From: Phaeotremella fagi | Lineage: Eukaryota; Basidiomycota; Tremellomycetes; Tremellales; Phaeotremellaceae | DNA: 64,000 nt | NCBI GenBank assembly: GCA_001599715.1 | Contig: BCHU01000013.1 | Coordinates: forward strand, 930,001 to 994,000 | Reading direction: 5' to 3' | In this document: in pieces, positions 10,977 to 22,734 of the stretch | Position numbering within the stretch: position 1 is the first letter of the stretch | Layout of the letters: each line of letters starts with the position of its first letter | The notes under the pieces: model-generated | The model's input: the letters and a program-made list of their open reading frames with translations, nothing else | Databases searched by the model: none | Told to the model about the DNA's origin: nothing | Program-made: the position numbers and the translations under genes

Positions 10977-13512
10977 ATGACCTCCCCAGCAAGACCCCAT
11001 CCAACCCCATCCAACATCCCAATCCGATCCCAACTATCCCATTCGACCTCCTATAGAGGTCTTCCCCTCCAAGCCAAAACTCGTTCAATGTCACGATTGA
11101 ATCTAGCCGAATTGACCAATCCCAATCCCAACAAGATCTCACATCTTTCAACTAAACAATCTGGACTCAAGCGATCGACCACGAATCGAAAACCATTACG
11201 GGACGTTGGTAGGAGAGATAACGAAGATTATGACGTTTATAATGGGAAACGAAAGTTGTCGCAACAGTTGGAGAAGGAGGGGAAAATCGCTAAAGTCGAT
11301 CACGAAGTTATAGTTCTTAGACCACCTACACCACCTCGACCTCATATGTCACTCAAGGATTCTAATCAACCTCCACGTACACCATTACGACAAGGTCTGA
11401 GTGTCGACGCTAACGCCTTTCAGACTCCGAAAAGGTCGCCTGGTTTGACGAATTTTGATCAACCTGCTCCTACACCCGCTCGTGATCTTTTACGTAGGAA
11501 GATTGAGGTTGATGAGGACGAAGATGAATCGACCAGTCCGAAAGATTCACCTCCGATCCGTGTTACGCCCAGACCACCTACACCACCTCGTAAACATATC
11601 GATCAGAGTTATGTTATAAAACCCGTAACTCCTGCACCTAAAGCTGGTGATAGAGAGATGGAGGATTCAAATGAGATTTTAATACCTCGACTGGAATTCA
11701 CGACACCCAAGAAATCCTTCACCTCACCTTCGAAACAATTCAATCCTACTCCTATCATATCTAATGATATAACTGACGAACATTTGGTCGAATCCTCGTT
11801 ATCCGTCCAACCATCGACATCTGTCGTACCCTCACCAAAACCAGTTTACGTCGTTCCAAAGATGATCTTTGGGAACGTCCCCCCTACACCCTCGTTCACC
11901 AGTGGTATACCACGACTTACACCTAGACCCGCTACGAAAACTCTTTCGGCTGATGCTAATCTCTCATCTCTCACGAGGTCGACACCGATAAAGCAGTTGG
12001 ATGAAGTGAAGAAGGGTGAAAAAAGCATGGAGATTGATGAGACACCGGTTGCCAAAGAAAATACATCACTAGCAATGGGACCGCCTTCACGTATTCCCGC
12101 ACCTCCTACACGTACACTCACGAAATCAGCACCCTCAATGTCCGCACTGCAAACTACCGAACGTCGACCTTCGACACGTCCCATGAACAGTCTCGCATCT
12201 TACGGCTTCACTTCGACCTCTGTAGATAAAGAGGGATCAACATCTGAATCCGTTAAACGGAAACCGTCATATCCATCTTCACTCGGATCTGGTCCTTTGG
12301 TACGACCGATTTCAAGGATGGTCTCGAATCCTGTGGTTGCTCCTCGAGCCATCTCCAATCCTTTACCATTACCTCCAACCGACATGGAGATTGATACCAT
12401 TCCACTCTCAAATTCGATGTCGACATCAACCCATTCACCTAGATCAGTTTCTGATCCAACTAATCGATCCTCCCAACCTAACCCATCGAGTCTGAGTATG
12501 TCATCAAGAAGACGTGATGGATTTTCTTTGGAGACTTCGAAATCCTTGATGAATTTGACGGACGCTTTGGAAAAATTAAAAGTTAAACGAGCTGCTGATG
12601 GAACGGGATCTTTATCTGAGTCAACTAGATCTAGACCATCTTCACGTCTTTCAATTTCAGTTTCTAGTTCCTCTTCAAAATCAGATTCGTTATCAGCCTC
12701 AACATCGAGTAAACCCCGAATATCTCATTCCAAACCTCGTCAATCTTTATCAACAGTCTATCAAGATCAATCACCAAACGAAGATGATAACTCCATAGCG
12801 GCACTCATGTCAACCAGTGGAAATTATTTGAAAGGTGTGGTAGCCTTTGTAGACGTTTACACGGCAGACGGGGAAGACGCTTCCAACCTTTTCACCGAGA
12901 TGTTGAGAAATTCAGGTGCAAAAGTTTTGACGAGATTGACGGAGAGTGTTACCCATGTAGTGTATAAATCTGGACGACCGGCGACGTTGAATTGGTTTAG
13001 ACGGCAGGAGGAACCTAAACCCCATATCGTTGGGATTGGGTGGGTCACTGGATCGAAAAAGAGTGGGAAAAGACTTTTGGAGGAGGGGTTCGCTGTTGAT
13101 TTGGCTCAGGAGAACGTTTTCCAGATCGTACGTGGTGTGGACCTTTCCGCTTTGTGATTTTTGACTGATAATTGGACGGTAGAGACGTAAATCAATGGAA
13201 CCCAAACAATTGGCTTTAAGAGCTAGTATAGGTCCAGGAAACGATTTGACTTGCTCAAAAAGTTCTTTACGTAAGTTGGTCTACTACCACTTGTTTTTTA
13301 CGATCAATGTTGAAGTTGACCAAAACTTAGTCGCGGTACCCGAATCAAACGTCGTTACACAAGCAAGGAAAAAATCTTTACTTTATGCTCGTAAGTGTGA
13401 CTTTTTTTGATTATGAGGATGAGGATATAGTGGCTGACTCGAGGGTTTGTTTGTAGCTAAGATTGGGAGTCCTTTGAAGAAAGCTTTGAGGGATGATTCG
13501 GATGATGATTAG
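10977..13512 (+). CDS. BRCT-domain protein, MCPH1-like
   Basis: The first exon (10977 to about 13,128) encodes about 600 disordered Ser/Thr/Pro-rich residues with many (T)PxxP and SP/TP sites. Examples are two RPPTPPR motifs and repeated TPK/TPR, which are candidate CDK sites. A single BRCT domain follows (about 12,830-13,130). It starts KGVVAFVDVYTADG, continues GAKVLTRLTESVTHVVYKSG and ends HIVGIGWVTGSKKSG. The WVxxS/C element and the THVVYK strand match the N-terminal BRCT of microcephalin. Three introns then give a basic tail ending KALRDDSDDD. The stop of the unspliced frame at 13157 lies inside the intron that starts GTACGTGG. The role is probably in the DNA-damage response or chromosome condensation, by family analogy. 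Confidence 0.8.
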
Positions 13513-13744
13513 GGTTTGTTTGGGGTGGATGGGATGGGGTTGTTGTACTTTGTAGCTTTTGGATGGGGTGGATGTTGATGAATACGATCTTTGAATTGGT
13601 AAAAGTAAAAGTGGTACGATAATGCCACAAATGTTTGGCTCCAATTCCATCAACAACAAACAAACACCTTCGATAGATTTCAATTTCTACATATCATTAT
13701 CATAACTTCATCAATTCATCCTTATATCAATCAATTGAAACACA

Positions 13745-14609
13745 ATGTCAAACCCTTTACCAGATTTCTATTACTATTTCTTTTGGTTAGTGGAACCAGT
13801 AAGCTCTCCCCACTTCCCTCTTTACCATCCAACTGATAAACGACAGAGTTTAACACTTTACGGAGCTGCTTATGCCATTTTCTTCCCTGGGAAATACGGT
13901 TCTGATCTTCTACCTAACGGTGTGGAAGGGATGACGCAGATTGTCGGAGAGACTAGTCGAGGACAGATGATCATTGGTGGATTGGGTTCTTGTGGGTATC
14001 CACAACTTCTCTCTGGAAATACTAACACTGAACACGATACATAGGCTTCTTCTTACTCGCAATGATCTCCCTCTCTTTGTTCCCACTTTTCAAAAATTGT
14101 TTGGGAGGGTTACCAGAGATTCAAGAGAGATTCGTTAAAGGTTTACTGATTCCTTTGGCTATCGCTGATGTAAGTCTAAACTCTGTTTGACTGATCAATC
14201 TGAGATATTGACGATGACATAGATTTCTCAGTGAGTCCTTCTTACTCTTTAATTGAGATGATTCAATAAATGATACTGTATCGTGATATAGCATTTTCTT
14301 GACACTGATACCATTACCCATGTCACTCCTCAAATCACCTTCAAATTGGACTGTCCTGATCAATGGGAATATTTGGATTACCCTGGTGTTGTTTTTGGTC
14401 AGGTAAGTCCAAAATCACTAGCAGTATCTCAATGGTAAACTTATATCCACGTTAGAGTATCGTATTTCATCGGGATTGGTCGTTCAGAGATACCTAAAGT
14501 TACCACCACACCTGGGAAGAAGGATATTTCGGTGGTTAGTAGTACTAGTACGCCTGTATCTACTCCTGCTGCATCTACTCGTTCTAGACGGACGAAGAAG
14601 ACTGCTTGA
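13745..14609 (+). CDS. EXPERA-domain membrane protein (TMEM97/EBP-like)
   Basis: Spliced exons give four hydrophobic segments in a protein of about 190 residues. It starts MSNPLPDFYYYFFWLVEP and continues LTLYGAAYAIFFPGKYG. Then come GQMIIGGLGSC plus FFLLAMISLSLFPLF, and GLLIPLAIADISH plus IFLTLIPLP. The last segment is GNIWITLVLFLV, followed by SYFIGIGR. The C-terminus is Ser/Thr-rich and ends RSRRTKKTA, a basic signal that could act in ER retention. EXPERA proteins include sigma-2 receptor/TMEM97 and sterol isomerase-like proteins. No catalytic function is assigned. Introns are in-frame or phase-matched. One exon is only 8 nt (14223-14230). Confidence 0.75.
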
Positions 14610-14785
14610 GAGGGATATCTCTTGTATGTTGATATCTATGCATACGATGATGTTCTGTCGTGTGAACTGCATGCACCGTAGCATGAGTAACCATAACGCG
14701 GGGCAACAAATCCAAAATGACATCTAACTTTCATCTTCCATCTCACTTGCACTTCACCAAGACCCAAGTTCATTCTCAAGCAGTC

Positions 14786-17700
14786 ATGTCGTTAAGACTT
14801 CGACAAGCTGTTGCAGGTTGTCCAAGTATCAATTCGAAGCAGAACACGACAACGTTGGAGATAGATGGGAAAGGTTATATCGTAGGTCCACCCTCTTTCC
14901 AGCATTAACAGACGAATCAGGCGTACACATCCTCAACCAACATCGTCATAGTCAACACCAATCTCCAACTCATTCACACCCTAGAATTCTGGAAAGCTTT
15001 ACCGTACAGATCCGATTCTTCTTCTAATGGTCTTTCAGAGGTTGGGGGTGTACTGTCGAATAACGGTTTGGTAGGTTAAGGTTTCATTTGTAAAGAATTG
15101 GGTGAGGGCCGATTGACATGGAATTAGATTATCGCCTTTTGTGAGAATCATATTGTGATCTGGTCAATTCCATCTTTCACTCCCACATCCACTTCGAAGA
15201 ACGGGAATGGATTACGATGGGAGGTGGATTCGACTTTAACACTCGGTTCAACGATTGATTGTTTAGATCTAAAGAATGGTGAGTGGACGACTTTTCACAT
15301 CAACCCGTTTCCAATGGTACAGCTTTTCATTGGACTGATACCCACTAACCAGGAACTTTGGCTGTTGGTACCAAAAACGGGATTGAGCTGTGGAAATCGA
15401 ATCCTAAATCCGAGGTAGTGGTTTGGGACAGGATATGGGAGAGGTGAGTTTGAAAACTTGACGAATGTTCACTGATCCCAGATCTTACCCTTCCCCAACG
15501 ACTCTTTGTATCTCACCTTCCCTATCCCATCTGGCTTGGTTCACAGATGTAGGTTCTACGTCTTGATTTAGTTGACTCGTTAGAAATCAAAATCAGTTTA
15601 CATTCATACTCTCAACACTGACAGTCAAGTTGTCGGTGTTGCGCAAGAACTTCGACATCCTAGAGAAATCGATTCGATCGATTGGAGGAAAACCGGTTCT
15701 AGGTGGGTAAGATACATGTTCCCAACTGACGATCTAGCGGTGACGCTCAACTGTACACCATAACTACAAACTGCGTCCTAAGAATCTATTCACCAGTCCT
15801 AGACGATCCAACATGGTTCCAACTTCTTTTCTCACTTGACAACAAAATCTTCTCACGAAAACTACAGACTCACTATTCTATCAAGGGGAAGGAGAACGAA
15901 CTTTCATCAGGTAAATTCTGGATACTTGATGCAGAGGTTTTGAGGAGATGTTGTAAAGAGGAATTGAAGAGGATTAGGGGTGGGGATGTAGGTGTTTTGG
16001 AGGAGACGAGGAGGGTTTTGGAGGGACTTGAGGTTGAGGAATGTGATGTTGTCGCTTGGGTTGGACCTGATGGAACTGTTGTGTTTAGATCTATCTTGGT
16101 GAGTTGACCTTCTTACTTTACTAATCACTACCTTCAGAATCTTGACAGGAAACCTCCCACTCTTCTCAAATCTGTGCCGATCTCTACGATACAACTACCA
16201 ATCGACGTGGCTCCATTTGAAGCATGGTCATCGACAGCCGTTCTCCTGCTTTCAACCCTCAACTCCACCGATTCCACCCTCTCCCTAATCCTGCCCTCTC
16301 ATTCCGGATGCCGATTATCCTCAACTCCACTCGGCGTGTCCCAAATCTTCACATCTAATTCTCCGACCCTATCTTCAGACGATACCACTTTAAACTCTGA
16401 TTCTGTGCAGATGAAATACCCTATTGATCATTTTGTCAGAACTCCCAATGGAAGGGGTTTGCTTGCAGTGGGGAACAACGGTGAGATAGGTTTATGGCAG
16501 AAACAGCAACTTGGTAAAGTTCAACACGATGTCAAGAGTAAACCTTTGATTGGGAAAGGTGGATGGACGAGGAGGACTACACCAAAACAAAGTGCTATCT
16601 TTGCTAAAGGTCGAGCAGTTGTTTTTTATACCAACGACGAGAATGGGGCCAATATCAGTCTTCAACATCTGGATAACGATACGATGACTCCGTCTGATCC
16701 TATCCCCTTGCCTCATTTCACACCTCGACCTGACGATGATGTTGAATTACTGCTTGCTGTGTCTGACATCGATGATGGACTCAGTGGAAGTAGACGCACA
16801 GAACGAGCTGTAATCATAGCAGCGACTAAAAGTGGTGAAACCTGGTCATGGCGAACGGTGTCTCCAACAACAGATGGTTCCAACAGCCAGCCTCCAGAGA
16901 TATCTCTCCTCTCGCACTACAAACTACCAACTCAACAACCTGGACCACATCTTATTTTACCGGTCGACCCCATGGGATGGCATCAATCCGTGATAGATTG
17001 GTCAACCGATACTCCACTTCAAGACATGGTTCTAACAGTTTCCGCTGACGGGGTATTGGAATTCTGGCAACCTCGTCTAGGTCAACATCTCGTTAATGAC
17101 CATGATGACAAGGTGATAACGAATGGTGATCGAGTGTGTAAAGAGAATGGACGTTCGACGGATGATCTTCCATGGGTCCGCAGTGGAGTTGTCTTCACTG
17201 GTAAAAAGAACGTCATCTCCGCTAGATGCAGTTCGAGGAAGAAGACCGTTCTGGTCTGTGAACTGCCTAACGGTCGTCATGAAATGACCATTTGGGATTC
17301 TAACATTAGTGAATTCTCCACTGGTCTGGAATTGACTCATATGTTCCCGTAAGTCGGGCGTATAAAAATTGGATTGACTGACGAGACGTACACAGAACCG
17401 GCGAGATTATACAAGATTTAGATTGGACAACTACGTCCGATCTCCAATCTGTTCTGGCTGTTGGGTTTCCACATCGTGTGGTTTTGGTTTGTGAACAGCG
17501 GATGAGTTATATAGATGAATCACCAGGTTGGGCACCGTTCTTGACCATAGATCTAAAACGGTATGTCTCGTTTCAAGGGTTGATACTGATATTCGTGTCA
17601 GATACACGTCAGTACCGATCAACGATTCCATTTGGCTAGCTGGTGGTTCGTTAGCCGTCGGAGCTGGAAATCAGATATACCTGTTCAGTCGATTTCTCGA

Positions 17701-19984
17701 TAGAGATCTTGGTTCTTCTACCCCTTCCCCTAGCGCTTCTATGAAAAACGCGTTTGTCGATCAAGGAGAGGCAGAGGATATCTTTCAACTTATCGCTCAT
17801 CAAAACGGTCCTCTCTGGGATTATCATCCGACGATGTTGGCTCAATGTTTGTTATGGGGTGAGTGACGGTCTGGATTATGCGCTGATTTTCTACAGATAA
17901 AGTCGATCTCGTCAAAAGTGTTATTGTGTCTTTGGTTAGAAGTTTGAAATCTAGCGAAGACGCTGGGAAACGATACGTCGATTATGTCAGGTTGGAGCCG
18001 GACGAGTTTTATTCCGAGAAGAAGGTTGTTCAATTGAATAAACAGGTAGGTTTGGTCAAGTTGTCTCGCTGAAACTAGTCCACGCGTAAATATGAAGGCC
18101 TGTTCGATTCAAAGCCTGATCAGTATCAGTGAGTTAAACTGTTGACAACATGTTGATGTAAAGGGACGACGATGACGAGTTTTCAACACGTTTGGTCGAT
18201 GATCTGGTTGAAAGACTTGATGGACCTGTTTCGTTGGGACTCACGCAGAATGAAAAATCAGCTTTGGCTACTGTAGCACAAGCGACTTTGGAGGTGAGTC
18301 ATGGTTGTATCCGACTGACGTTAGGTGGAACAACAACGTCGATCGTTGGATCTCTCAGGTCTACGATATCTCATCTCCTTGAGAATGTTTGTCAATCAAC
18401 ATCGAAGAAGTGGAACGAGTGGGACCGTTACCCCAGCTTCTGGATCTGCTACTCCGGCAGGAGGGAACATTCATACGCATAGACATAGGAGTCGATTGGC
18501 CTTTCGAAATATCGTTTGGGCATTGCACAGTGACAGTCAGGAAATTTTGCTTGGTGCCGCAACTGAATGTTGTAGTAACGGTAAAATGCTTTGGGAGGAT
18601 GCGAAGAGATTAGGAGTCTTTTTGTGGTTGAAATCGACGGAATCGATCGTGAGCACAGGGCTTTTTTATCAGCTGACATCCTGCTAGAAATCACAAATCG
18701 AAATCATAGCTCGCAACAGATTCATGAACGATGAAGACAGAGATCCAACTTCATGTTCGTTGATATTTTTCGCGTTAGGTAAAAAAAAAATCGTTCATGG
18801 TTTATGGCGTCAAGCACCTGGTCACAAGGAACAACAATTGATGTTGAAATTCTTGGTAAACGACTTTGAATTGCCAAGATGGAAAACGGCAGCTATGAAA
18901 AACGCTTATGCTCTATTATCGAAACAACGTTATGGCAAGTGATGGATTTCCTGGATTGAACTGACTTTGTTTCAGAATATGCAGCTGCATTTTTCATGTT
19001 GGCTGGCAGTCCTAAAGACGCACTCAATGTTTGTTTGAGACAGATGAACGATTGGCAACTTGCCGTCACGCTTGCGCGTGTTGTTGAAGGTGGAAACGAT
19101 GGACCACTTTTGAAATGGGTCTTGACGGATTTCGTTATCCCAACTGCCTTTTCTGGTGGTCATCGATGGTTATCGACTTGGGCATTTTGGATGATTGGTA
19201 GAAGAGATCTTGCTGTAAGAGTTTTGATCGTAAGTTGGGATTATGGGAGATTTGGGACTGATAAGTGATAGTCACCGATCAACGACGTCGTGGAAGCTTA
19301 TCAGCCTTCGTCGGATTTAGTAGTTGGAGATCCTGAGAACGATGATCCAAGTTTATTGCTCTTATTCAAACATCTGAAATCTAAAACTCTTCAGACTGCA
19401 AAAGGTACTTCAGAGATATCTGCAAAATTGGAATTCGATTTCGTGTTACATAACGCTAGAGTGTTTTTCCGAATGGGTAAGTCAAGTGCTGTTCAAACAT
19501 TGCGCTGGTACTGAAAGACATAGGGTGTCATCCACTTGCATTGGATTTACTTCGATCCTGGTCATTCGAACGAGCCATCGTTTCTAGACCTGTTGCATCG
19601 AAACCAAGACCAGTCTCACCGTCGACCTCATCATCTAAATCCCCCAGACGACCGTCTTTGGATCTATCGTCGACGTTTACACGTAATCGAAGACAATCTT
19701 TCATGTTGGCTAATCACGGTAGAAGAGAATCCATGGTCATGGACATGGACATCTTGACTGAAAGTGGTTTATCTACTAGACAACCTTCGCCTAGTCCTGA
19801 TTCCACCTCTACCGCGACACCTGTTTATGGTGTTGAATTCGGAAACGGATTTGGGACGGTGAAGAAAGAGGAAGCCCCGGTCACTCCTGCGACTCCTTTA
19901 CCTAAGATTGGTAATCTGATGAAAGAGCTTAAACAAGATGTTCAACAGGGCGCGATGGAGTTTGACATGAATTCATTCTTTTAG
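14786..19984 (+). CDS. RAV1: Rav1/rabconnectin-3, RAVE complex subunit
   Basis: The RAVE complex promotes reassembly of the V-ATPase V1 sector onto Vo at the vacuole or endosome. Many short introns split about 1,400 residues. The N-terminal part is WD40-like. It has the start MSLRLRQAVAGCPS, the joined segment NIVIVNTNLQLIHTLEFWK and ENHIVIWSIPSF, with further propeller strands to about 17,800. The C-terminal Rav1p_C region is very characteristic. It contains RDPTSCSLIFFALGKKK, LKFLVNDFELPRWKTAAMKN, FMLAGSPKDALNVCLRQMND and HRWLSTWAFWMIGRRDLAV. The protein ends in KQDVQQGAMEFDMNSFF, as in other Rav1 proteins. An in-frame ATG at 14717 is possible, but the residues after 14786 fit the family start better. 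A 30-nt intron near 14,880 is unusually short. Confidence 0.92.
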
Positions 19985-20135
19985 TGATGGAATGTGAAGT
20001 AGACACTTTGGGAAGTCCGATACCCCTATTATTCTGGTCTATTCTGGGGCCCATAAGCCCGCTATTGTAAACAAATTGTATGCATAGCAATCACCTCCAC
20101 CTACGACACACTGGATACAAACAAACGAGCCACAT

Positions 20136-21198
20136 CTAGATAGAAACCAAACCGTCAAATCTCTTTTCCTGATTCTTATCAACAGCCAGTTCCTCAACAG
20201 TCCAATCCCAAAGATCTTGCTGTAACGCCTTATCATACGAGGTTTCACTTGAGGGTTTGTGTCTGAAACCCGAAGGAGTGACTTGATAGTATTCACCTTC
20301 TCCTTGGATCTTACCTCCGTTCGTCTCGACCCCCAAAGCTAGATGAGCCATTGCTTCACCAGATAGTTTCGGGGTTGAAACAACCATTCCAAAAAGGGCG
20401 AGGAGCCATAGGAGTCGAGGAAGGATCTGCCCTGCTACGAATCTGATTGGAGCTGGCGCGTCTATAATTTAATCGCATTAGTGACTTTTCTGTTGCCTGT
20501 TGATGAACTTACTCCTCGTGAGACTCGAGCCATTTCCAGGACAGAAACCTGGGTCGTATGATGTGATACTGTAACCCCTTCCTGCGGTTTTTGACTTTCT
20601 GGCTAAAATCAAAGCCCACATGATATTAGCCAATTTGGATGTGGTATATCTGATGTTGAACGGTTTGAGTTCGGGTGTTGAGGCGGTAGCGACCTCCGCT
20701 GCCGTAGACCAAGCTGGGGATTGGGGAGAAAGACGTTCTTTCGGATCATGAGTTCCAGAACCGATTATCGTTATTCGACAGTTGTCGACTAATTTGTTTT
20801 GTTCGATGAGAAGGAACAGGAGAAGGGCGTGGCCGACATGGTTGGCCGCGAAGGTCTGTTCGATTCCTTCTTTCGTGTGGGCTGGAGCACCAGGTTTAGC
20901 TATCATACCAGCGTTGCAGACTAGATGGGTGATTGGACCGTATGACCATGTCTCGACGAAGGTGTTGATCATCGATCGGGAGAGGAGATCCATCGCTTGG
21001 AATTTCATGTTGGGGGGTAAAGGTTCTTTAGGAGGTGACTGGGATTCGTTAGTATGGGCTGACAGTGAAGAAGAGACTCACTCGACTGGCTATCACTACT
21101 AAGGTTTTGGGATCTTTGGCAAGCTCTGACGAACAGTACCATCCTATACCTGCTGTGCCACCAGTGACCAGGATCACACGATCATAAGTGTTTGACAT
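20136..21198 (-). CDS. short-chain dehydrogenase/reductase
   Basis: This is an NAD(P)-dependent oxidoreductase with a Rossmann fold. The start at 21198 reads MSNTYDRVILVTGGTAGIG, which includes the TGxxxGIG cofactor motif. Next are NAGMIAKPG, the catalytic-Ser strand ITIIGSGTHDP, and the YxxxK catalytic pair in IRYTTSKLANIMWALILA, then SYDPGFCPG. The arrangement resembles WW-domain oxidoreductase and protochlorophyllide-reductase-like SDRs. After an intron near 20,463-20,511 there is a hydrophobic helix (LPRLLWLLALFGM) and a C-terminal extension ending QEKRFDGLVSI. The substrate is unknown. It is divergent from the Zn-cluster protein at 21518, which could be a local regulator (inference). Confidence 0.88.
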
Positions 21199-21517
21199 TG
21201 TTGAAGTTGATTGCTGAAGTTGGATTTTTTCCGGCGATACAAGTTCAAGTTGTAGTTGGGGAGTATGTGGGATGAGATGTCGTTGGGAATCATAACAGAC
21301 GAGCTTATATATACCAAGATGCCCAGCGGCATGGATCGAAATCCTCTTGGTCGATCGTGGCGGACCCCCCAGCGACAGTTTGTATCTCGAAAACCTCCAC
21401 TAAGTTATTACCTAATGCGGTAAGCAGGGGCGGACCCCCCCTCGGTGAATAACATCATACCGACGGTCAACCATCTTAACCCATTCAATATCCCCATATC
21501 TCATCGACTTACCATAC
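21199..21517. promoter_or_regulatory. divergent promoter with two identical GC boxes
   Basis: The 10-mer CGGACCCCCC occurs exactly at 21361-21370 and again at 21431-21440, 70 bp apart and in the same orientation. Both copies are preceded by G or GG. A TATATATA run near 21,305 is positioned for the SDR gene. CGG-containing boxes are the usual targets of Zn2Cys6 proteins, and one is encoded immediately to the right. The link is inference. Confidence 0.5.
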
Positions 21518-22318
21518 ATGAGCACAACGTCTGAACCCGTACACACAATAGCTTCCCTCGACCCCTTACCAGACTCAGAAAGGTGTTTACGATGTCAAAA
21601 AGTCGATAGGGTTTGTATACCGTCCCCTATAATCCCAAAATTTGGTCATGGGAATTATCAGCCACCACGACCTGCTTGTCAGGCTTGTCGGAAATTGAAG
21701 AAAAGTTGTTCATTGGGTGCTAGGGCTGCTGGGTTATCTGGAGGAGATACGGAGACGCGTTTGGAGGGTTTGGAAGCGAACGCGGTGGGTCAAGAAATTG
21801 CTGGCGATCCGACTGAAGCTTTGACGAGTTTGGTTGACACCTCAAATGTACAGAATGATGGTATTGGGGAAGAATCTGTCCAAGTAGGAAGCAAGACGCC
21901 TATTCATATATCAACCCGACGTCTTCTTGATCACATCCTAACGACTGATGTGGGTACCACAGCAGGTTCATCAAAACATCTTCCACAATCACCCTACCCC
22001 AACGTCACCGACTTTCCCAAAACTCAAACCAGCACTACAGAACAATCGATCTCCGAGAAGAAAAGAAAAACCACCCAACAGGCATCCCGGGAACTTTTGG
22101 GTCATATCCTTACCAAAGCTTCTTTACCAGATCTAAACCCTTCCCCCACCACTCTTTCTCCACCTCCCCAGGTTATCGACGAAGAAACCAGGACCAACCA
22201 AAATGACGAGTCTAGCCAGAACGTTCGTACCGGTATGAAACGCCCGCATACTGAGGAAAAGTACACCGGTTGGAGGGGAACGCTGGGTCAAGATGTTTGG
22301 CGAGATTTTGGGTGGTGA
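21518..22318 (+). CDS. small Zn(II)-cluster protein, 266 aa
   Basis: This is an intronless frame from ATG 21518. Residues 23-64 hold two Cys triads with C-x2-C-x6-C spacing: CLRCQKVDRVC and CQACRKLKKSC. They are separated by about 20 residues. The second triad has the basic residues typical of fungal Zn2Cys6 DNA-binding clusters. The order is reversed from the classic arrangement, where the basic triad is first. The rest is polar. Two related segments, RRLLDHILTTD and RELLGHILTK, occur at about residues 130 and 190. There is no fungal-TF middle homology domain, so this is either a truncated-type regulator or a distinct Zn-binding family. It is divergent from the SDR gene. Confidence 0.7.
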   Translation: MSTTSEPVHTIASLDPLPDSERCLRCQKVDRVCIPSPIIPKFGHGNYQPPRPACQACRKLKKSCSLGARAAGLSGGDTETRLEGLEANAVGQEIAGDPTEALTSLVDTSNVQNDGIGEESVQVGSKTPIHISTRRLLDHILTTDVGTTAGSSKHLPQSPYPNVTDFPKTQTSTTEQSISEKKRKTTQQASRELLGHILTKASLPDLNPSPTTLSPPPQVIDEETRTNQNDESSQNVRTGMKRPHTEEKYTGWRGTLGQDVWRDFGW

Positions 22319-22734
22319 TGTGTATTTTACACCAGTTCAACTAGATCGAAAGTCGAGTTGAAAATGGAGAAGTTGAATCCAGCACTTGGTTGAATTCGCA
22401 CATCCCACCGTCGAGGCCTCTAGTATCTCACACCACGTTACACTTATCTGGTATCCTTGGCCATAGAACTTCGATTCCTATTATGCCATCTAGTAATACC
22501 AGAAAAGGGATGCATGTGTAATAGCTCCGCAGTCACTCTTTAGAAAGCGATGAGAATGAAACGATATATAGGGGAAGGTTACGGGAAATGGAGAAACGAT
22601 ACATGATTGAATGACGGATATATGTGAGGAAGTATAATGAAAACCAATGAATTGTCGTCCTAGAATCAAGGAAATATATAGTGAGAAAGGGGTCGAGGAA
22701 GTGAAGAAAACGTCAGAGCAGTGAGGATTCTACC
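22319..22734. other. intergenic, convergent 3' ends
   Basis: This is AT-rich sequence between the 3' ends of the Zn-cluster gene and the acidic gene on the other strand. No gene or repeat is supported. Confidence 0.5.
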
